From Cryphonectria parasitica EP155 (taxonomy: Eukaryota; Ascomycota; Sordariomycetes; Diaporthales; Cryphonectriaceae), in NCBI RefSeq assembly GCF_011745365.1, contig NW_024468912.1, forward strand, positions 3,906,001-3,970,000: a DNA stretch of 64,000 bases, read 5' to 3'. Under the pieces are notes generated by a model. The model did not search any database, was not told the DNA's origin, and was given only the letters and a program-made list of their open reading frames with translations. The position numbers and the translations under genes were made by a program. Every line of letters begins with the position of its first letter. Position 1 is the stretch's first letter. Shown here one piece after another: positions 12,358-24,447 of the stretch.

Positions 12358-12388
<31 letters not shown>
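12358..12388 (+). repeat. (CA)n microsatellite in the perilipin leader/promoter
   Basis: 31 nt of uninterrupted CA dinucleotides, 230-260 bp upstream of the perilipin ATG within a CT-rich region that looks like a fungal promoter or 5' leader. Confidence 0.95.
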
Positions 12389-12389
<1 letters not shown>

Positions 12390-12617
12390 AAAAAACCTTC
12401 TTCTACTCCTCCTTTATGCTCTATCACACCCATCAGTTTTAGCTTATCCTTTCCACATTCACACTCACCTTGCACTATTGCTCAACAATATCTCCAAGCT
12501 CCCTCTAAATTTCATCAGCAAGAGACGCCAGACCTCTAGCGCGAAGTCAGACTTGCCCTCTACTTCTCTACATAACACCATTCTGTTCTCGGCATTCTTG
12601 AACCAAGCTGCCCCAAA

Positions 12618-13507
12618 ATGACGACACCTCAAGTTAATGGCGATGTACCGGCATCTTCTTTCCTCAAGGTAAGCTCCGCAGACTACCTACACACAACCCT
12701 TACTCTTATATATGATTTCGAACCACAAGTTCGAATCTACACGGCATGGTCTACTAAGGCGTGGGAGGCTGGAAGTCGGGTGTGCGAAGCAGCCTCCCTC
12801 ATACTTGCTGTCTGGCCACCAAGAAGATGATTGGGTCTGAAGGGTTCCATCTGGAAGCAGCTGTCCCTCATGAGCCAATCCAGTCGCCACTTCTGTGGGG
12901 CTATCTCGGCAGTCACGAGATGACCAACACTTGGGAAGGAGTGTCGCACATGTTCTCCCAATATCAGAAAGCTGACGCTGACTTTTTCTTCGTCCCTTCT
13001 TCGCAGCACCTGAACGGGTATCCAGTGGTCCACGACGGCGTTGAGACCTTCAAGGCGAACCCGTACGGCCAAAAGTCCCTACAGCTGGGCGACTCGGCTT
13101 ACAAGACCTTCGCCGCCCCCGTCCTGCCCTACCTCTCGAAACCTTACCAGTATGTCGAGCCCTACGTCAAGAGGGCGGACGACCTCGGTGATAAGGCCCT
13201 TGCCAAGGTCGACGAGAAGTTCCCCGTCGTCAAGAAGCCCACCGGCGAGCTGTACTCGGACGCCAAGGGCATCGTGCTCCTCCCCTACAACAAGGCCTTC
13301 GAGGGCAGGGACCACGTCCTGAGCGTCTACAGCAGCGAGTACAAGAAGGTCGGCGGCGAGAATGGCTCCGGCCTCATCCTGACCGGCAAGGCTGCTGTCG
13401 CCACCGCCCTTATCATCACCTCTGAGACTGTCAAGTTCATCGGAGACTACCTCGGCCAGAAGAAGGAGCAGGCGCATCATGTCATCGACAACAAGACCCG
13501 TAACTAG
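12618..13507 (+). CDS. Perilipin-like lipid-droplet protein (CAP20/MPL1 family)
   Basis: Exons are 12618-12668 and 13007-13507 (183 aa). The intron is 338 nt (GTAAGC to TTCGCAG, with CTGAC words 25-30 nt before the acceptor), in phase 0. A coat protein of fungal lipid droplets that controls triglyceride turnover; homologues support appressorium turgor and virulence in Colletotrichum (CAP20) and Metarhizium (MPL1). The exon join gives SSFLKHLNGYPVVHDGVE, followed by the family block NPYGQKSLQLGDSAYKTFAAP, then PYLSKPYQYVEPYVKRADD and the hydrophobic C-terminal segment TGKAAVATALIITSETVKF. The length matches the family (about 180-190 aa). The intron is unusually long for this window and its last 246 nt are open in frame, so prediction programs could wrongly begin the protein at 12761. 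Confidence 0.93.
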
Positions 13508-15054
13508 TGCAGGTCGCCTGAGAGTCACCACACCCTCTGTCTGTCGTTCTCCGACAAAACTACCGTTTTCAGATACCCCAATTTCGTGCCGCTGGACGGG
13601 GAAGCAGAGAAAGAAGAAGAAGATCATCCTCCTCCCCCCAAGCACAACATTCGACACAGATGGGTCCCTTCGAGATTGAACATGACCTCTTTGGTAGATC
13701 AATATGTTTGCAATGGAGAGGGATCGAGCAGCGAGCTTCGAAAATCTAGTCCTCCTCCATTAGAAGCGGCCGGAAATCATTACAATATTCAGTCTTGCTG
13801 TGTTTGTTCGACTACCTCTCCTTGTCTCTTTCACTCTCTCCTAACGCGTATCATTTCGCGGGATGATGTCTTGTGCCCGTGACCATGGCTTACAGAGCTG
13901 TCAGAAGCAGTGACCGGTCCTCGTGTCAATTTGGCTAGGGCAACCCTCCTTTGTTCGATCTTAAATTTTTTTTTTCTTATTCTGTTTATTTACCGGTGTC
14001 TGAAGCAAGACCGATTTTGTCTCTTTTTTCCCTTCTTGGGTGTGCTGGCGGGCAATGGCAAAGTCGGGGATACTCATTGAGATTTGTGTTGCGGAAAACA
14101 TAGCTAATAGATTTCTGGTTTTTTTAACTCTTATATCGTGAAACGCATTCTTCCCTCCTCCATGTCTTCTTCATGGAGCGTAAGATGGTTCACATCACCC
14201 GCGCTGTGAAAAGGTCCAGGTGATGGTGGGTGGTAGGGTGGCCACAGCACGACGCCATAGTCACCGAATTCCCCTACACCTTGGCCAGCTACCTTGCCAC
14301 GCCTATTAAGAAGACCTATACTACATTACATTGACTGTTTGTCAACCCCTTCTACTCCTGTTGACTTAACCAGATGAGTACACAGTGGATCCCTCTTAAC
14401 ATCTAGTCAGCCAACCACGATACCAAGATAACTCAGGTACTGGCTTTTATTGGTATCCAGTGAACTTGGTGCTCGTGGTCTGCAGATGCGCGAGGCCGAC
14501 GATATGGGCGGAACAGGCTACCCAGGTTGGATGGGATGGGATGGTGGACCGCGAGCATTTATGAATGTGAGAAGCTGAATTGAAATTCATCTTTGCATAT
14601 TGAGAAGCCCTTGGTGTCTGGCCCTGGGCGAAGCAAGACTACATACAAAGAAAGAACTCGTCAAGGGGGCCAAAGTAAGTATCAAGCCACACCAGTAGAT
14701 TGATAGATATCGCTGGTCCTTCACGCCATCACGGGCACGTCGCCAACCCCCATGTCTGCACCAAATCGGCCTGTCCACTCTCCAACATGATAGAAAAGAA
14801 GAAAAATAAAATAAAAAAATAAAGAAAGATCCGATGAGTGTGGATCAAAGGAAGGGCATAGGGGGGAATCGGATACGTATCGGTCTTAAAAAAAAATCCA
14901 CAACGCCCCATTACAAAACAGGTAAAAGAAATAGGTTTTCTTTTTCAGCAAGCCGCCTCTTGGTATAAAAATGTATGATGTGATAGAAATGATGATCAAG
15001 AAAGCATCTGAATAAAAAAAAAATGCCCTCAAAGAATCTGGTATCGTGTCGGCA
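13508..15054. other. Convergent 3' flanks of the perilipin and DENN genes
   Basis: About 1.5 kb without a supported gene; contains T-rich tracts and presumably both 3' UTRs. Confidence 0.5.
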
Positions 15055-15273
15055 TTACCGCCAAAGTTGGAGGTTGTGATCGTAACCTGCCAACAGCTCT
15101 AGCGATCGCCTCTTTTTGAAATCGGCGTCGCGTTGCCTTCTCAGCTGTTTAGCCTCTTCGGCCTTTCTTCTTGCCTCTTGTTCAGCCCAGTCCAAGGCTG
15201 TCTGTAGTTCCAATGAACGTCGTTTTTTGAAGTCAGGGTCCCCCCGCTTAGGACCCTGCTTCGCCGCGATTCA
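15055..15273 (-). other. In-frame TGA followed by a 71-codon coding-like extension of the DENN gene
   Basis: The DENN reading frame stops at TGA 15273-15271 and continues in the same frame for 71 codons to TAA at 15057-15055. The continuation begins IAAKQGPKRGDPDFKK and contains two copies of the motif D-x-DFKKRRSLEL separated by a charged helix (WAEQEARRKAEEAKQLRRQR), ending GYDHNLQLWR. Repeated motifs, amphipathic composition and lack of stops argue that this is, or recently was, protein. I found no GT-AG intron with a good donor and branch point that removes the TGA and keeps frame. Possible explanations are stop-codon readthrough, a lineage nonsense mutation, a base-call error or an unusual intron. 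Confidence 0.7.
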
Positions 15274-18109
15274 ATGCGAACCTCCTAATGCACTTATTCG
15301 AGCACCAGCGGGGCGCTGGACAAGAGTGTTGGCGTGCTTGCCAACAATGTGCTCTGGCTGAGGGGCGTCGCTGTCACTGCGCTCCAAATACTCGTCCTCA
15401 TCGTCCTCGACGATCTTGGTCGGTATGTCGTGGCTGATGCTGTACTGCTGCGAGGCGCGCTCGGGGGTGGTCCCGCTCGACGTGATGGACATGCTCGTGG
15501 AGCTCCGGTTGTGGATCAGGTCCGGAGTGGGAGGAATGCTCGAGGTGCGTCCAGAGTGATGAGCAGCCTCCTCGGTAGCCTCGGAAGTTGTCATGGAACG
15601 ACCGTCCTCGCTGCTGGCCAAGTTGCTGCTCCTGCGGCGGTTCATCAACAGGCTGCCGTCAGAATCGTTAGCCAGCTGCAGCCCCTCAACAGCAGCCTGG
15701 CACTGCTCCGCAATGTTACGGATGATGTGGGCAATGGCATCGGTCTTGTCCTTGAGGTGGCGGTCAGCCACATCGGAGAAGCTAGACTGCGAGAACCGCT
15801 GGCTGTTGCGAGCGGCCTTCAGGAGAAGCTTCTTGTCGGCTTCCGACATAGTGCCGTCCTCGTCAGCAGCCGCAATGAAGCCGTTGGCGATCTCCTCCTC
15901 GATACCAGCAGGGTTCGAGATGGACTGGACAAGGTGTTCCATGTGGTGGCTCTGTCCACCAATCAAGCTGCGCAGGTGTAGAACGACGCGGTGCGCCTCA
16001 TCGCGCTGGCGCAGGATGGTCATGTTGGTGTGCTGAAGAGCAGCAAGCTCCTTCTTGTTTCTCTTGCGGTCACGCTCGAGCTCCTCGGCAATCTCCTGTT
16101 GAAGGACGAGCGCCTCGAGGGCATCATCACGCTGCTTCTCCGTGCCCGTCAGGCGCACAGACATGCGGGCGGCATCATCCTTTTGCTGGTCAATGAGGGT
16201 TGCAAGGCGGCGGTTCTCGCGCTTATGACCCTCAATCTTGACCTTGAGGTCTTGTGTCTCCTTGGTCAGCGTCTCGGCGAAGGCTTGGAACTTGAGGAAC
16301 TATTGATGTATTGTCAGCTTGCACATCTCCTCCAGCACCCTACAACAGAATGAGACGGGCGATGTGATGCTTACCTGCTGCTTCCAGCTCTCCAGCTCCT
16401 CGTTCAGGTAGTTATTACGCTTCGTCACCTTAGCAAGCTCCGTATCCATCCTGCCCTTGAGGTTGATGAAATCCTGCCAAGCCTCGAGAGCATCACGAGA
16501 GTACTGGTTCCTCTCACGAACAATCTCGTTGAGGTGCCTCATCGAGACCTTGGTCATGAGTGGCTTCTTCACGGCCCCTCCAAACACAGCCTTCAGGCCG
16601 CTGTTGCGGCCCATCTTTTCGCAGACGTGATCCATGACGGCCATGACAGCATCCTGATTCCACCACTCGGGGTCCTGGATGGACTCGACCTCGCCACGCA
16701 TGACGATGATCTGGCCAGCCGGGACCAGCTTGCCACCACCATATGCAGAGCGTAGGTGCTGTGGGACACCTGATGGCGCAACGTCTCCGTTCAGGGCCTG
16801 CGTCAGGCGTGTGACAAACTTATTCCGCTGACCTGGTGTCAAGGCAGTGGGCGGGTCAGATGTCAGGACAAAGTTGCGATCCAGGTCAACCACCAGCGCA
16901 TCACCAGGCGCCGTGAAGAGCGACCGGCACTCTGCGGTGATACCAAGAATGTAAGGACCAGGCTCCTGAACAAGCTCCTGGGCGTGACGAGCGTGCACTA
17001 CAGGAACGTACAGACCACTCCACTCATAAACACGGGCGCAGTAACGGACGGTCTCGGCGGCCATGGTGAGCATAGCAGGGTAGTGGCTGACGAAGATGAT
17101 TCGGCGGGTTGGCGAGATAGCTGCCTCAATAACGCCGACGATGTTCGGAATGGACAAGCAAGCAAATATGGGCCACATGTCGAAGTTCTGGAAGCCAGTA
17201 GGCGAGGAAGGAAACTGGTAGCAAAGAGCATAGTCCTTCATATCGATGCGAACAAGGTCATTCAGGCGCGGGGCTGGGAAGCTCAGGATCCTGGAGACCT
17301 CCTCGGCGTGGAACAGGTTGGTGGCCTTGTTCCAGTGAATCCACATGCCACGGAGGTAATCGCCAAGCAAGTTGTAGAGAGGATACCTGGAAAGGAAGGA
17401 CAGGCAGTAGGGGATCCAGTAGGTCTCATCCGTGTTATCGTAGAAATCGGGCTCGGTTCTCTTCCTCAGGTCACGGATCGTCTCGGCCCTCTTCTCGTCG
17501 GCGCGGGACCACACTCGCAGACAGATACCGTATAGAGTGTGCGACGAGTCTTGCTGAAGAACGAAAGCGTGGTGGACGCAGTGAGGCTGGCTCCGACCGG
17601 TGCAGATCTCGACATCGTGAGGGAAGCATGCCTATCTATTATTAGATTGTATGTCCCCTCTCTCTCTCTCTCTCTCTCTTAGGTTTTCAATGCAACCGAG
17701 ACAACGCCTCAGTAAAGGGGGTAAAACTTACCCTCATAGCAGCATGCAGAGAGCGAGCGATTTCGTTATCCTGCTCCAACCTAGGACTACTTCCCAGAAT
17801 CTCTGGGAGCCAGAATTGGCCGACTGCGCCCTTCATGTGGCCAATCTTGCCTTGAGACGGCGGAGGCGCCTTCACCCACTGCGAGGGCTCACGGCCCACG
17901 CCACAGACCATGTAGGCATGTGTGAGGGTCTTGGGCGTTCGCTGTTGAGGCTTGGCGCTGAGCGTGGAGGGCATAGGCTGGGTGATTCTGGAATGAAGCG
18001 AAGAGGTTCGGCTCGGGATAATGAGGTTACTGTCGGCCTCGCGCGTGACGGGGCGGTCGCTAGTCCGCGGCCGGGTAAACGAGGTGTGCGCCGTAAGTGA
18101 GTGAGCCAT
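15271..18109 (-). CDS. DENN (AEX-3) domain protein, putative Rab GEF, three exons
   Basis: Exons are 18109-17732, 17631-16375 and 16299-15271, all phase 0, giving 887 aa to the first stop (959 if the TGA is read through). DENN proteins activate Rab GTPases and steer membrane traffic. The uDENN part (about residues 60-165) includes HAYMVCGVGREPSQW, LPEILGSSP and YGICLRVWSRADEKR. The central DENN domain (about 195-365) includes YWIPYCLSFLSRYPLYNLLG, PNIVGVIEAAISPTRRIIFV and SGLYVPVVHARHAQELV. A long coiled coil (about 470-640) follows the third exon start FLKFQAFAETLTKE. The C-terminal 200 residues are Ser/Thr-rich and probably disordered. Intron 1 holds a (GA)n repeat in the sense strand. The start MAHSLTAHTSF is the first ATG of a frame whose splice phases all fit. 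The substrate Rab is not deducible here. Confidence 0.9.
17658..17679 (+). repeat. (CT)n microsatellite in DENN intron 1
   Basis: 22 nt of CT dinucleotides within the 100-nt intron 17632-17731; it reads as (GA)n in the transcript. Confidence 0.95.
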
Positions 18110-19943
18110 GGTTGCTGTTGTCTGGCTGCGGAGATCACTTTAGTTTGGTTTGGCTTGATCAGGACCAAGGCGGGGGAGACAGAGAGGTGGAAGACGGTAT
18201 TCGTGACAGGTCGTCGAGTCGTACGTAGTATGCCGCTACTTGGTTATGATATGAGAGAAGAAGTGTGGTGACAGCAGGTAAAGTTGTCAAGCAATAGTCG
18301 TGACTATTCTGTAGCCTGGGACGCTCAAAGAGTGGTTTGGTGGGTCGGTCTTTGAGGTGCTGGTCCGCTTGTGTGGGCTCGATGCTGTCGCGAAAGAGCG
18401 GGAGAAGAGAAATAATGAGGACTCGTCGAAGTACTCGTGTGATGTATGAGATGTAGGAAAAAGAGATAGGATCCAAAACCAATCAAGGCCAGGCCGGAAG
18501 AATAAAGCGATCAATTCGACATTGATAGTCTCAAGCTGGCGGAGGGCCGTGTGAACTGTGAAGTGATAATCCTTTCGTTTTTTCTCCAACGGGGAGGCGG
18601 GGGCGTCTGGACAGAGACCAGAGTCTTTTGCTGTTGGCAGTGACACTTTCAAGCCAGCGCTGTGCAATTGAGAGCTATGAGGTAGGAAAGGAGGGAAAAG
18701 GGGGGGGAGAGAGGAGGAGGAGGGCCAAGAGTGCGGTAGGGAAAGGAGCTGTCTAGTTTTGACTGAGCGAAAGAAATGAGGCAAACGGAGAAGCAAGCAG
18801 TAAATAGGAGAGCACGACCCCCAAAGACCCAATTGCAGGGCAATTGAGGAGGGGAGACGAGATTGACAGGGGGCCCAAGTCAGGTCAGGTTGATTTCCGA
18901 AGAGGGCAAGAAACGAGTGGCACTGTGCACCTTTGCACCTGCAGGTTTCCTCTTCTTCAACCAACGATGCTACCAAATGCCATAGGGTGCTAGTGCATAA
19001 TAGAATTAGTATCACCACAGTACAGATATGAACTATGTACTATGATTCACTGTTCTTTCTTCTTTCTTTTTCTTTTTGCTTTTCCTGTTTACTTCCCTCT
19101 TGCCTCTCTTTTCCCTCTCCCCTTCTTAGTAGCCGTGGTGCCCTAGTCTCTCGGGCAAATGATCAAACACTCGGACACTGCAAGAACCTGCAGAAGTGGA
19201 GGGGGCTAGGACCAGGGAGCGGACCCTCTCACCTGCAGCATGTGTGCAGTAAGCACTGCAGGTCGTGATGTCCCCCGGTACCTTGCAGCTGCTGGATACT
19301 CTAGGTGCTGGGGCCTCTTTTTCCATGGCTCGGCTTGCCACCTCCTCTTCTCTTTTTCTTTTCCACCCCACCCACCGCCAATGGCCACTTGTATCCATCC
19401 CCTCGGTTCACTTTCAGTAGCCATACCCCATTGTAACATCGTAGTAGCATTTCCAAGCGCACAGTTAGTGCAGTATCATCGCAGAGGAGGTCTTCCCGAT
19501 CGTGCATCATGCTATTGGCCTCGAGATGTGGCACGGCTCCCTCCTGCTCTCCTGTATGCTACCCTACATCATACCATAGTATGTATGTGCTACCATGGCA
19601 ATCTATCAGTGCGAAGCAGGTCATGACTGGATGAAGCATTGTGACCCGTAGGAATACAGTATGCAATGAAACAGTGACCCATGCAGCTGGAGAGAGGCCC
19701 GTGCAGCGCGCCACACACCTGCTCCGTATTCTAGCTGCACTAGCATGTATCTGTTTATACTACTATAGTTGTAGTACTGGCTCATGAGTCGAAGAACAAC
19801 AATTTCATGGCTGAACCCTTGCACACTGTACTGTACCATAACACTGTAGTATTTCTAATGCCCTTTGGGAAGTAATTGAAGACCCACACAGAGACTAACC
19901 AGATAACTTTACACCTGCTGATGATTTTCCCTCCCCTCTCCCC

Positions 19944-19975
19944 CTCCTCCTCCTCCTCCTCCTCCTCCTCCTCCT
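19944..19975 (+). repeat. (CCT)n microsatellite
   Basis: About 32 nt of CCT/CTC trinucleotides in the gene-poor region. Confidence 0.9.
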
Positions 19976-22900
19976 TCTCCCCCTTCCAATCCCATGTGAA
20001 CCCTTTTTTCATCTACTCACCAATGGAATTGTTCCTCTGGTGGTTGAGAAAAGAACATGCTGGACGACTTCTGGAAGAGGTGACCAATCTGGTCCCATGG
20101 TGCAAAAATAAGGGCCCCCGCCTTCTGCCCCTGGATTTTGCTGCAGGGCGTGTTCCAAAGTGGTTCTAGTCCCCGGCTTGGTCAGGCACGCAGCAGGGGC
20201 CTCCTTGCTGCTTCAGGTTCATCCTGCGTGCATCTCTCATCTCAAAATTTCCCCCCACTTACCCGTCTAACATAGTACCGCCGATCTTGAAGCTCCTTTT
20301 AGGGTTGGAGAGGGGAGGAGGAGAATTCCCTCAGCACAACACCAAACTAGCTTGCGCCTCCACTACTACGGCCCCCGTTACCACCACCACTCCGACTTGG
20401 GTTTGTTTTTACGCCACATCGCTGGAGAGCTGCTCGCTCAGACATACCAACCTCTACCATGTGCACATGCATACGCATGGATATCCAACGGAGCTGGTGG
20501 TGGGATTACTCGTACGGGAGCTCGTGCACTGCGACCCTGAGGACCGGGAGGTGAGACCTTGGCCGATTCGTCATTCACCTCTCCCATATCAGCCTCAACA
20601 CTACTGCTATGTACAGAGGTACTACTATGGTGGCAGTCCTCCCGGCTCGGTCGTTATCAACTCTTGCTGCAGATCAATCCCCTCCGTTCGGGGGCTTATC
20701 TAGTCTTAGCATCATCATCCTCCCCCTCCTCCCCCCGTCTCTCTCTCTCTCTCGCTCGCCCCTTGCCTTGCACAGGCGCTCGAGACTTGTCGAGCAATGA
20801 TCAGCTAGCAGTTACGATAGCAGCTAACTACGGGCACCAATTAAGCCCTCTCTCCAAGATTAAACAATGGCGGTGATGATGGCCTCCAGGCTGCAGCTAG
20901 AGGTCCGCCCAGTCTGCTTAGTTCCTTCTAGCCTGGGCTGTCTGGGCATTGCCAGTGGGTTCGATCTGGGGGAAGAGCCACCAGGCAGCTTCTGTGCGCA
21001 CACAAGCTTGATGAGGGACATCAGGCCATTTCTTTGGATCGAGGCCGTGCAGTGCTCCGCATGGCGGTCCGGTCGCTATATAGGGTCTAGGGCAAGAGGT
21101 ACTGCTGGAGGAAACGGAGGGACTGCAGTTGTGGCCGGCTCGATCGTCTCTCGTCACACCCGACCAGCCACAGACACACACACGTTGCCCTACTCGCAAC
21201 CACAACGTTCTCAAACATTGGCACAACCCTTTCTTCACTCGTGTCCCGCGGGCCATTTTGGCTGTCGAGAACATCAAAGTATCACAAGGGCTTCAGGTGG
21301 TTTGGAAATTCAATCTACTATACATAACACGTCCGCAATACCCCCGCCACGAACTGTTCATCCTTTGAACTTTAAACGTCCTCTGGTCACTGCAGGTCAA
21401 GGCAGGGGAGCCTTGATGTCGAAACCCCTCTCCTCCGTGGCTGGCCAGCTCCCAAGCTGAATTTAAGTCGATCTTGCCGGCTCCTCACAGTGGCGATTCC
21501 GCTTCGCTTCCAAATTATTCACTCCTAGATCCAGACCGCCGGCTTTCGCCCTCCATGTACTATGTACAGGCCAACTATACCGCCCAACTTGAGGCAAGCA
21601 TCCACGATAAGACTTGAGACGATAACATCACGAGGCTGTCATTGCTCGCTACCCTGCGGTCCAGAAACAATTAATCTCACCTCCACTTCTCGCGGAAGAG
21701 AAGCCAAATTCGTGTCCAGATCGCGTGGCAGGACAGGCGGCGTCAGCTCTAAAGTCCGCCAGCACGCAAGCATCTGTAACAGGAAAAAAGACTGTGCGAC
21801 CGACTCAAGTCTGTTTTCCAGGGTAAACAAAAGTCGGGATCCAACCTCGTGCACGGGTACAATGACCTGCAGAAGGTCCAAACCACGGTCCCCTCGAGCG
21901 CTATAGTATCATCGCCGCTTGAACGCAGATCCACCTACTTGGACACCACTATGATCAAATTGCCAGGTCAGTTCTAGACAAAGAACTCGGTACCACGTCG
22001 TTTCAGTAACCGGCCCTGCTCTTTTACGACACCATCTTGTGTGATTCCCTACCCAATTGAGACTGTTTTCCGACCACCGACACCGTAGGTTTCTCTGGAC
22101 ATGCCAGTTACTTTGAGTGCTGCTGTACCTTGGACGACACCTTATGTCCATCAACCACTTCAGAGCTTCCGGTGATCTTGGGGGTCTGCCGCTGTCATAC
22201 TCCCGGCTAGACACGAAAGTCGCAACGGCAGTGCGCTGTGACAGCAGGCGCCCGCTGTGACCACTACGCGAGCTCTACGGTATGCGCGGATCTCCAGATG
22301 GCACCGGCTTGGAAGATACGTTTTGCGCTCAGATGTAAGCACTTGAGAATACGAGTTGAGAAAGACAGACATGGTATTGGGATTTCTGACCCAAATCAGA
22401 CAACCAGACAGGCCTGTGCTTTGCTGGGCGAGACGTCCCAAAAGTCCACCACCACGACCAGTCTTTAGGTGATCGGTGCCAGTTGCCCCCCGAGCCCTGG
22501 CCTGAAGGCTTGCCAAGGCCTGCCAAACCAGAATCCACATGCCACGTTCTGGAGCTGTGCCGCAATGCCACGTCCTCTCCGTCCATCGACAAGGGATTGG
22601 TGATCACAACAAGCTAGTCATTTTGACGCAAGTCGACTGCGGGCCCCTTTGGACACAGTAACCACTGTTTCAAGCTCACACGGTACGGAATGAACCAGTG
22701 TCAATGCAATTACCGACAGGACCCGTTCGACAAATTGCAGAGGCCCCTCACGATTCCAGCTCATAACGACTGCAGAGGGAGAGAGAACAGACAAAGAGGT
22801 GTTTTGTCTACCATGACCCTGCCACATTTTCTTGGGACGATTGGCGACCCCAAGAATATATTCTTTTTCCTTCACGCAGATCGATATGGCGTAGATCTCT

Positions 22901-23992
22901 CACAAGTTCTCGAAGCTTGTTAGGACGAGATTAGACCAGTGCGGAAACAAGAAAAATCCTAACTCGTCCGGCGTCTGCGGTACCGCGTGGCCCCTCCGCC
23001 GTCTGTGCAAGACTCCAAACTCTATTGTATACCGACACCTTTATTTCTATGTTTCAACCTATTTTCCGAACCACTCGGTCAACCATTCGCGAGAGAACCT
23101 GTCATCAGAACACAAAACCTGGCAGCGACTACGAAGAAACGTCTAAGCGAGGATGCCACCTATATGTGGTCCATCTTCTCCGGTTAACGTCCGCACGCAA
23201 CGGTCATGACTGCCTGATCCGCCGGACAATTTCAAGGTACTAAAGTACTGCGCCGATGACCCTTGCTGATTGACTGCGGCTTTTGATGCACACACCCTGT
23301 CGGATGGCATCTATCCGATTAGGTTTTTCCCCTTGCCAAGGCACACACACACCCTTTGCAATGAATCAGCAATGTCAGATTGATTGATCGAGCCGCACGA
23401 GCTTTCGTTGCCCCCGGCGGTGCCGTACCACCAGCCACGAAGTACCATCCCTTCTCTGGGCTGGAGCGGGAGGACGAAGCTTCGTTGTCGTCTGTACGCG
23501 TAAGTTGAGGTGAACCAGAGATCATTCCAAGAAACATGCACGACTTGATGGATCAACTTTGCGAGATGAGGGTCGTGGACAAGGTACGAGAACTTACATC
23601 TTGAGTGGGTCGGCACTTGTGCACCGCGGGCATTCATTCCTCAAACATGCGCACAGAAAGAGCAGCTTCTTCTAGTCATCACCCCGCCGTCAGGTTGCTG
23701 TGTGGCTGCCTCTTGGCTTCCACCATTTGCTCGCCGGTTCGATCATGCATGTTGATATGCCTACTCAAATAATTCTCCGGAGGGAACCCTCCTTTGCCCG
23801 CCAAGCTCTCTCGTCACGGTCTGAGCGATGACATTGTCCCAGTCGGCTCGGAAACACCTTTGCAGCAGGTTATATAGCATTGGGATTATTTCGTCACAAA
23901 CCTGTAACACCATGCCCTCGCACTCCTCGAGGGGATGGCACGGAGTGGAAAAGGGGGGTTGCAACAGTAAGCACTCTTTTTTCTCCCCCCTA

Positions 23993-24003
23993 CCCCCCCC
24001 CCC
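23993..24003 (+). repeat. Poly-C tract (11 nt)
   Basis: C11 preceded by a shorter C6 run in the gene-poor region. Confidence 0.9.
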
Positions 24004-24422
24004 AAAGAAGGCCTCATATACCATAAGAGGTGGGTTATATCAGATTGAAACACGGTTCCCATATGTAGAGGTCACATCGCTCGCTGTCTGGCTGGCCTGG
24101 CGAGACCAGCCTCCCTCTAAAATCACTCAGTCCGTCTTTGTGAAATCTCGTGAGGCTGGGCAAGCTGAAAATTTGCCCATCTACTACTACTAGTCGCCAT
24201 CGCGTGCCGCGTCCGCAGTGGTCTTCATCACAAACTGGGCCAGCTGAGGCGACCCGTGCGTGCATGCATGGTGGCCCCGATAGGAGGAGATGGGGTCTTT
24301 TTTTTGGTCTTGATTTTCACCTCTCAGTCGCGGGCCGCCACAACTCCACACGAGTCTTGGGGTTAATTATTTGCTACATCAAAGTTTTTCTTTTTTTTTT
24401 TTCCCCATTCTTTCTTTTCTTT

Positions 24423-24447
24423 TCTCTCTCTCTCTCTCTCTCTCTCT
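24423..24447 (+). repeat. (TC)n microsatellite
   Basis: 25 nt of TC dinucleotides following a long T-rich tract. Confidence 0.95.

Larger units (their letters stand above)
8269..12617. other. 4.3-kb intergenic region between BCD1 and the perilipin gene
   Basis: Only short frames with no recognisable domain occur. It holds the BCD1 promoter (divergent from the perilipin gene), several GC homopolymers, a TGTGG-type pentamer array near 10759-10785 and the pyrimidine-rich perilipin promoter/leader with a CA repeat. A non-coding RNA cannot be excluded. Confidence 0.45.

Noticed and set aside
12705..12750. GTTCGAATC word resembling a tRNA B box in the perilipin intron
   Set aside because: No A box, acceptor stem or cloverleaf could be built around it.
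12761..13006. Alternative perilipin start at ATG 12761
   Set aside because: The 82 codons before the splice acceptor lack family similarity, while the upstream 17-codon exon joined at 12668/13007 restores the conserved FLKHL-type N-terminus.
15241..15420. Intron removing the DENN in-frame TGA
   Set aside because: Candidate donors (GTATTT, GTTGGC, GTCCAG, GTGCTC) paired with the AAGCAG or CTAAG acceptors either break frame or have poor donors and no branch-point word, so no intron was annotated.
18287..19018. 243-codon minus-strand open frame upstream of the DENN gene
   Set aside because: Leu/Ser/Pro-rich translation of a pyrimidine-rich promoter/leader; no domain, and it ends before the DENN start in a different frame.
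20867..21460. 197-codon + strand open frame in the gene-poor region
   Set aside because: Composition without hydrophobic core pattern, no domain and no splice partners; length is compatible with chance in GC-balanced DNA.
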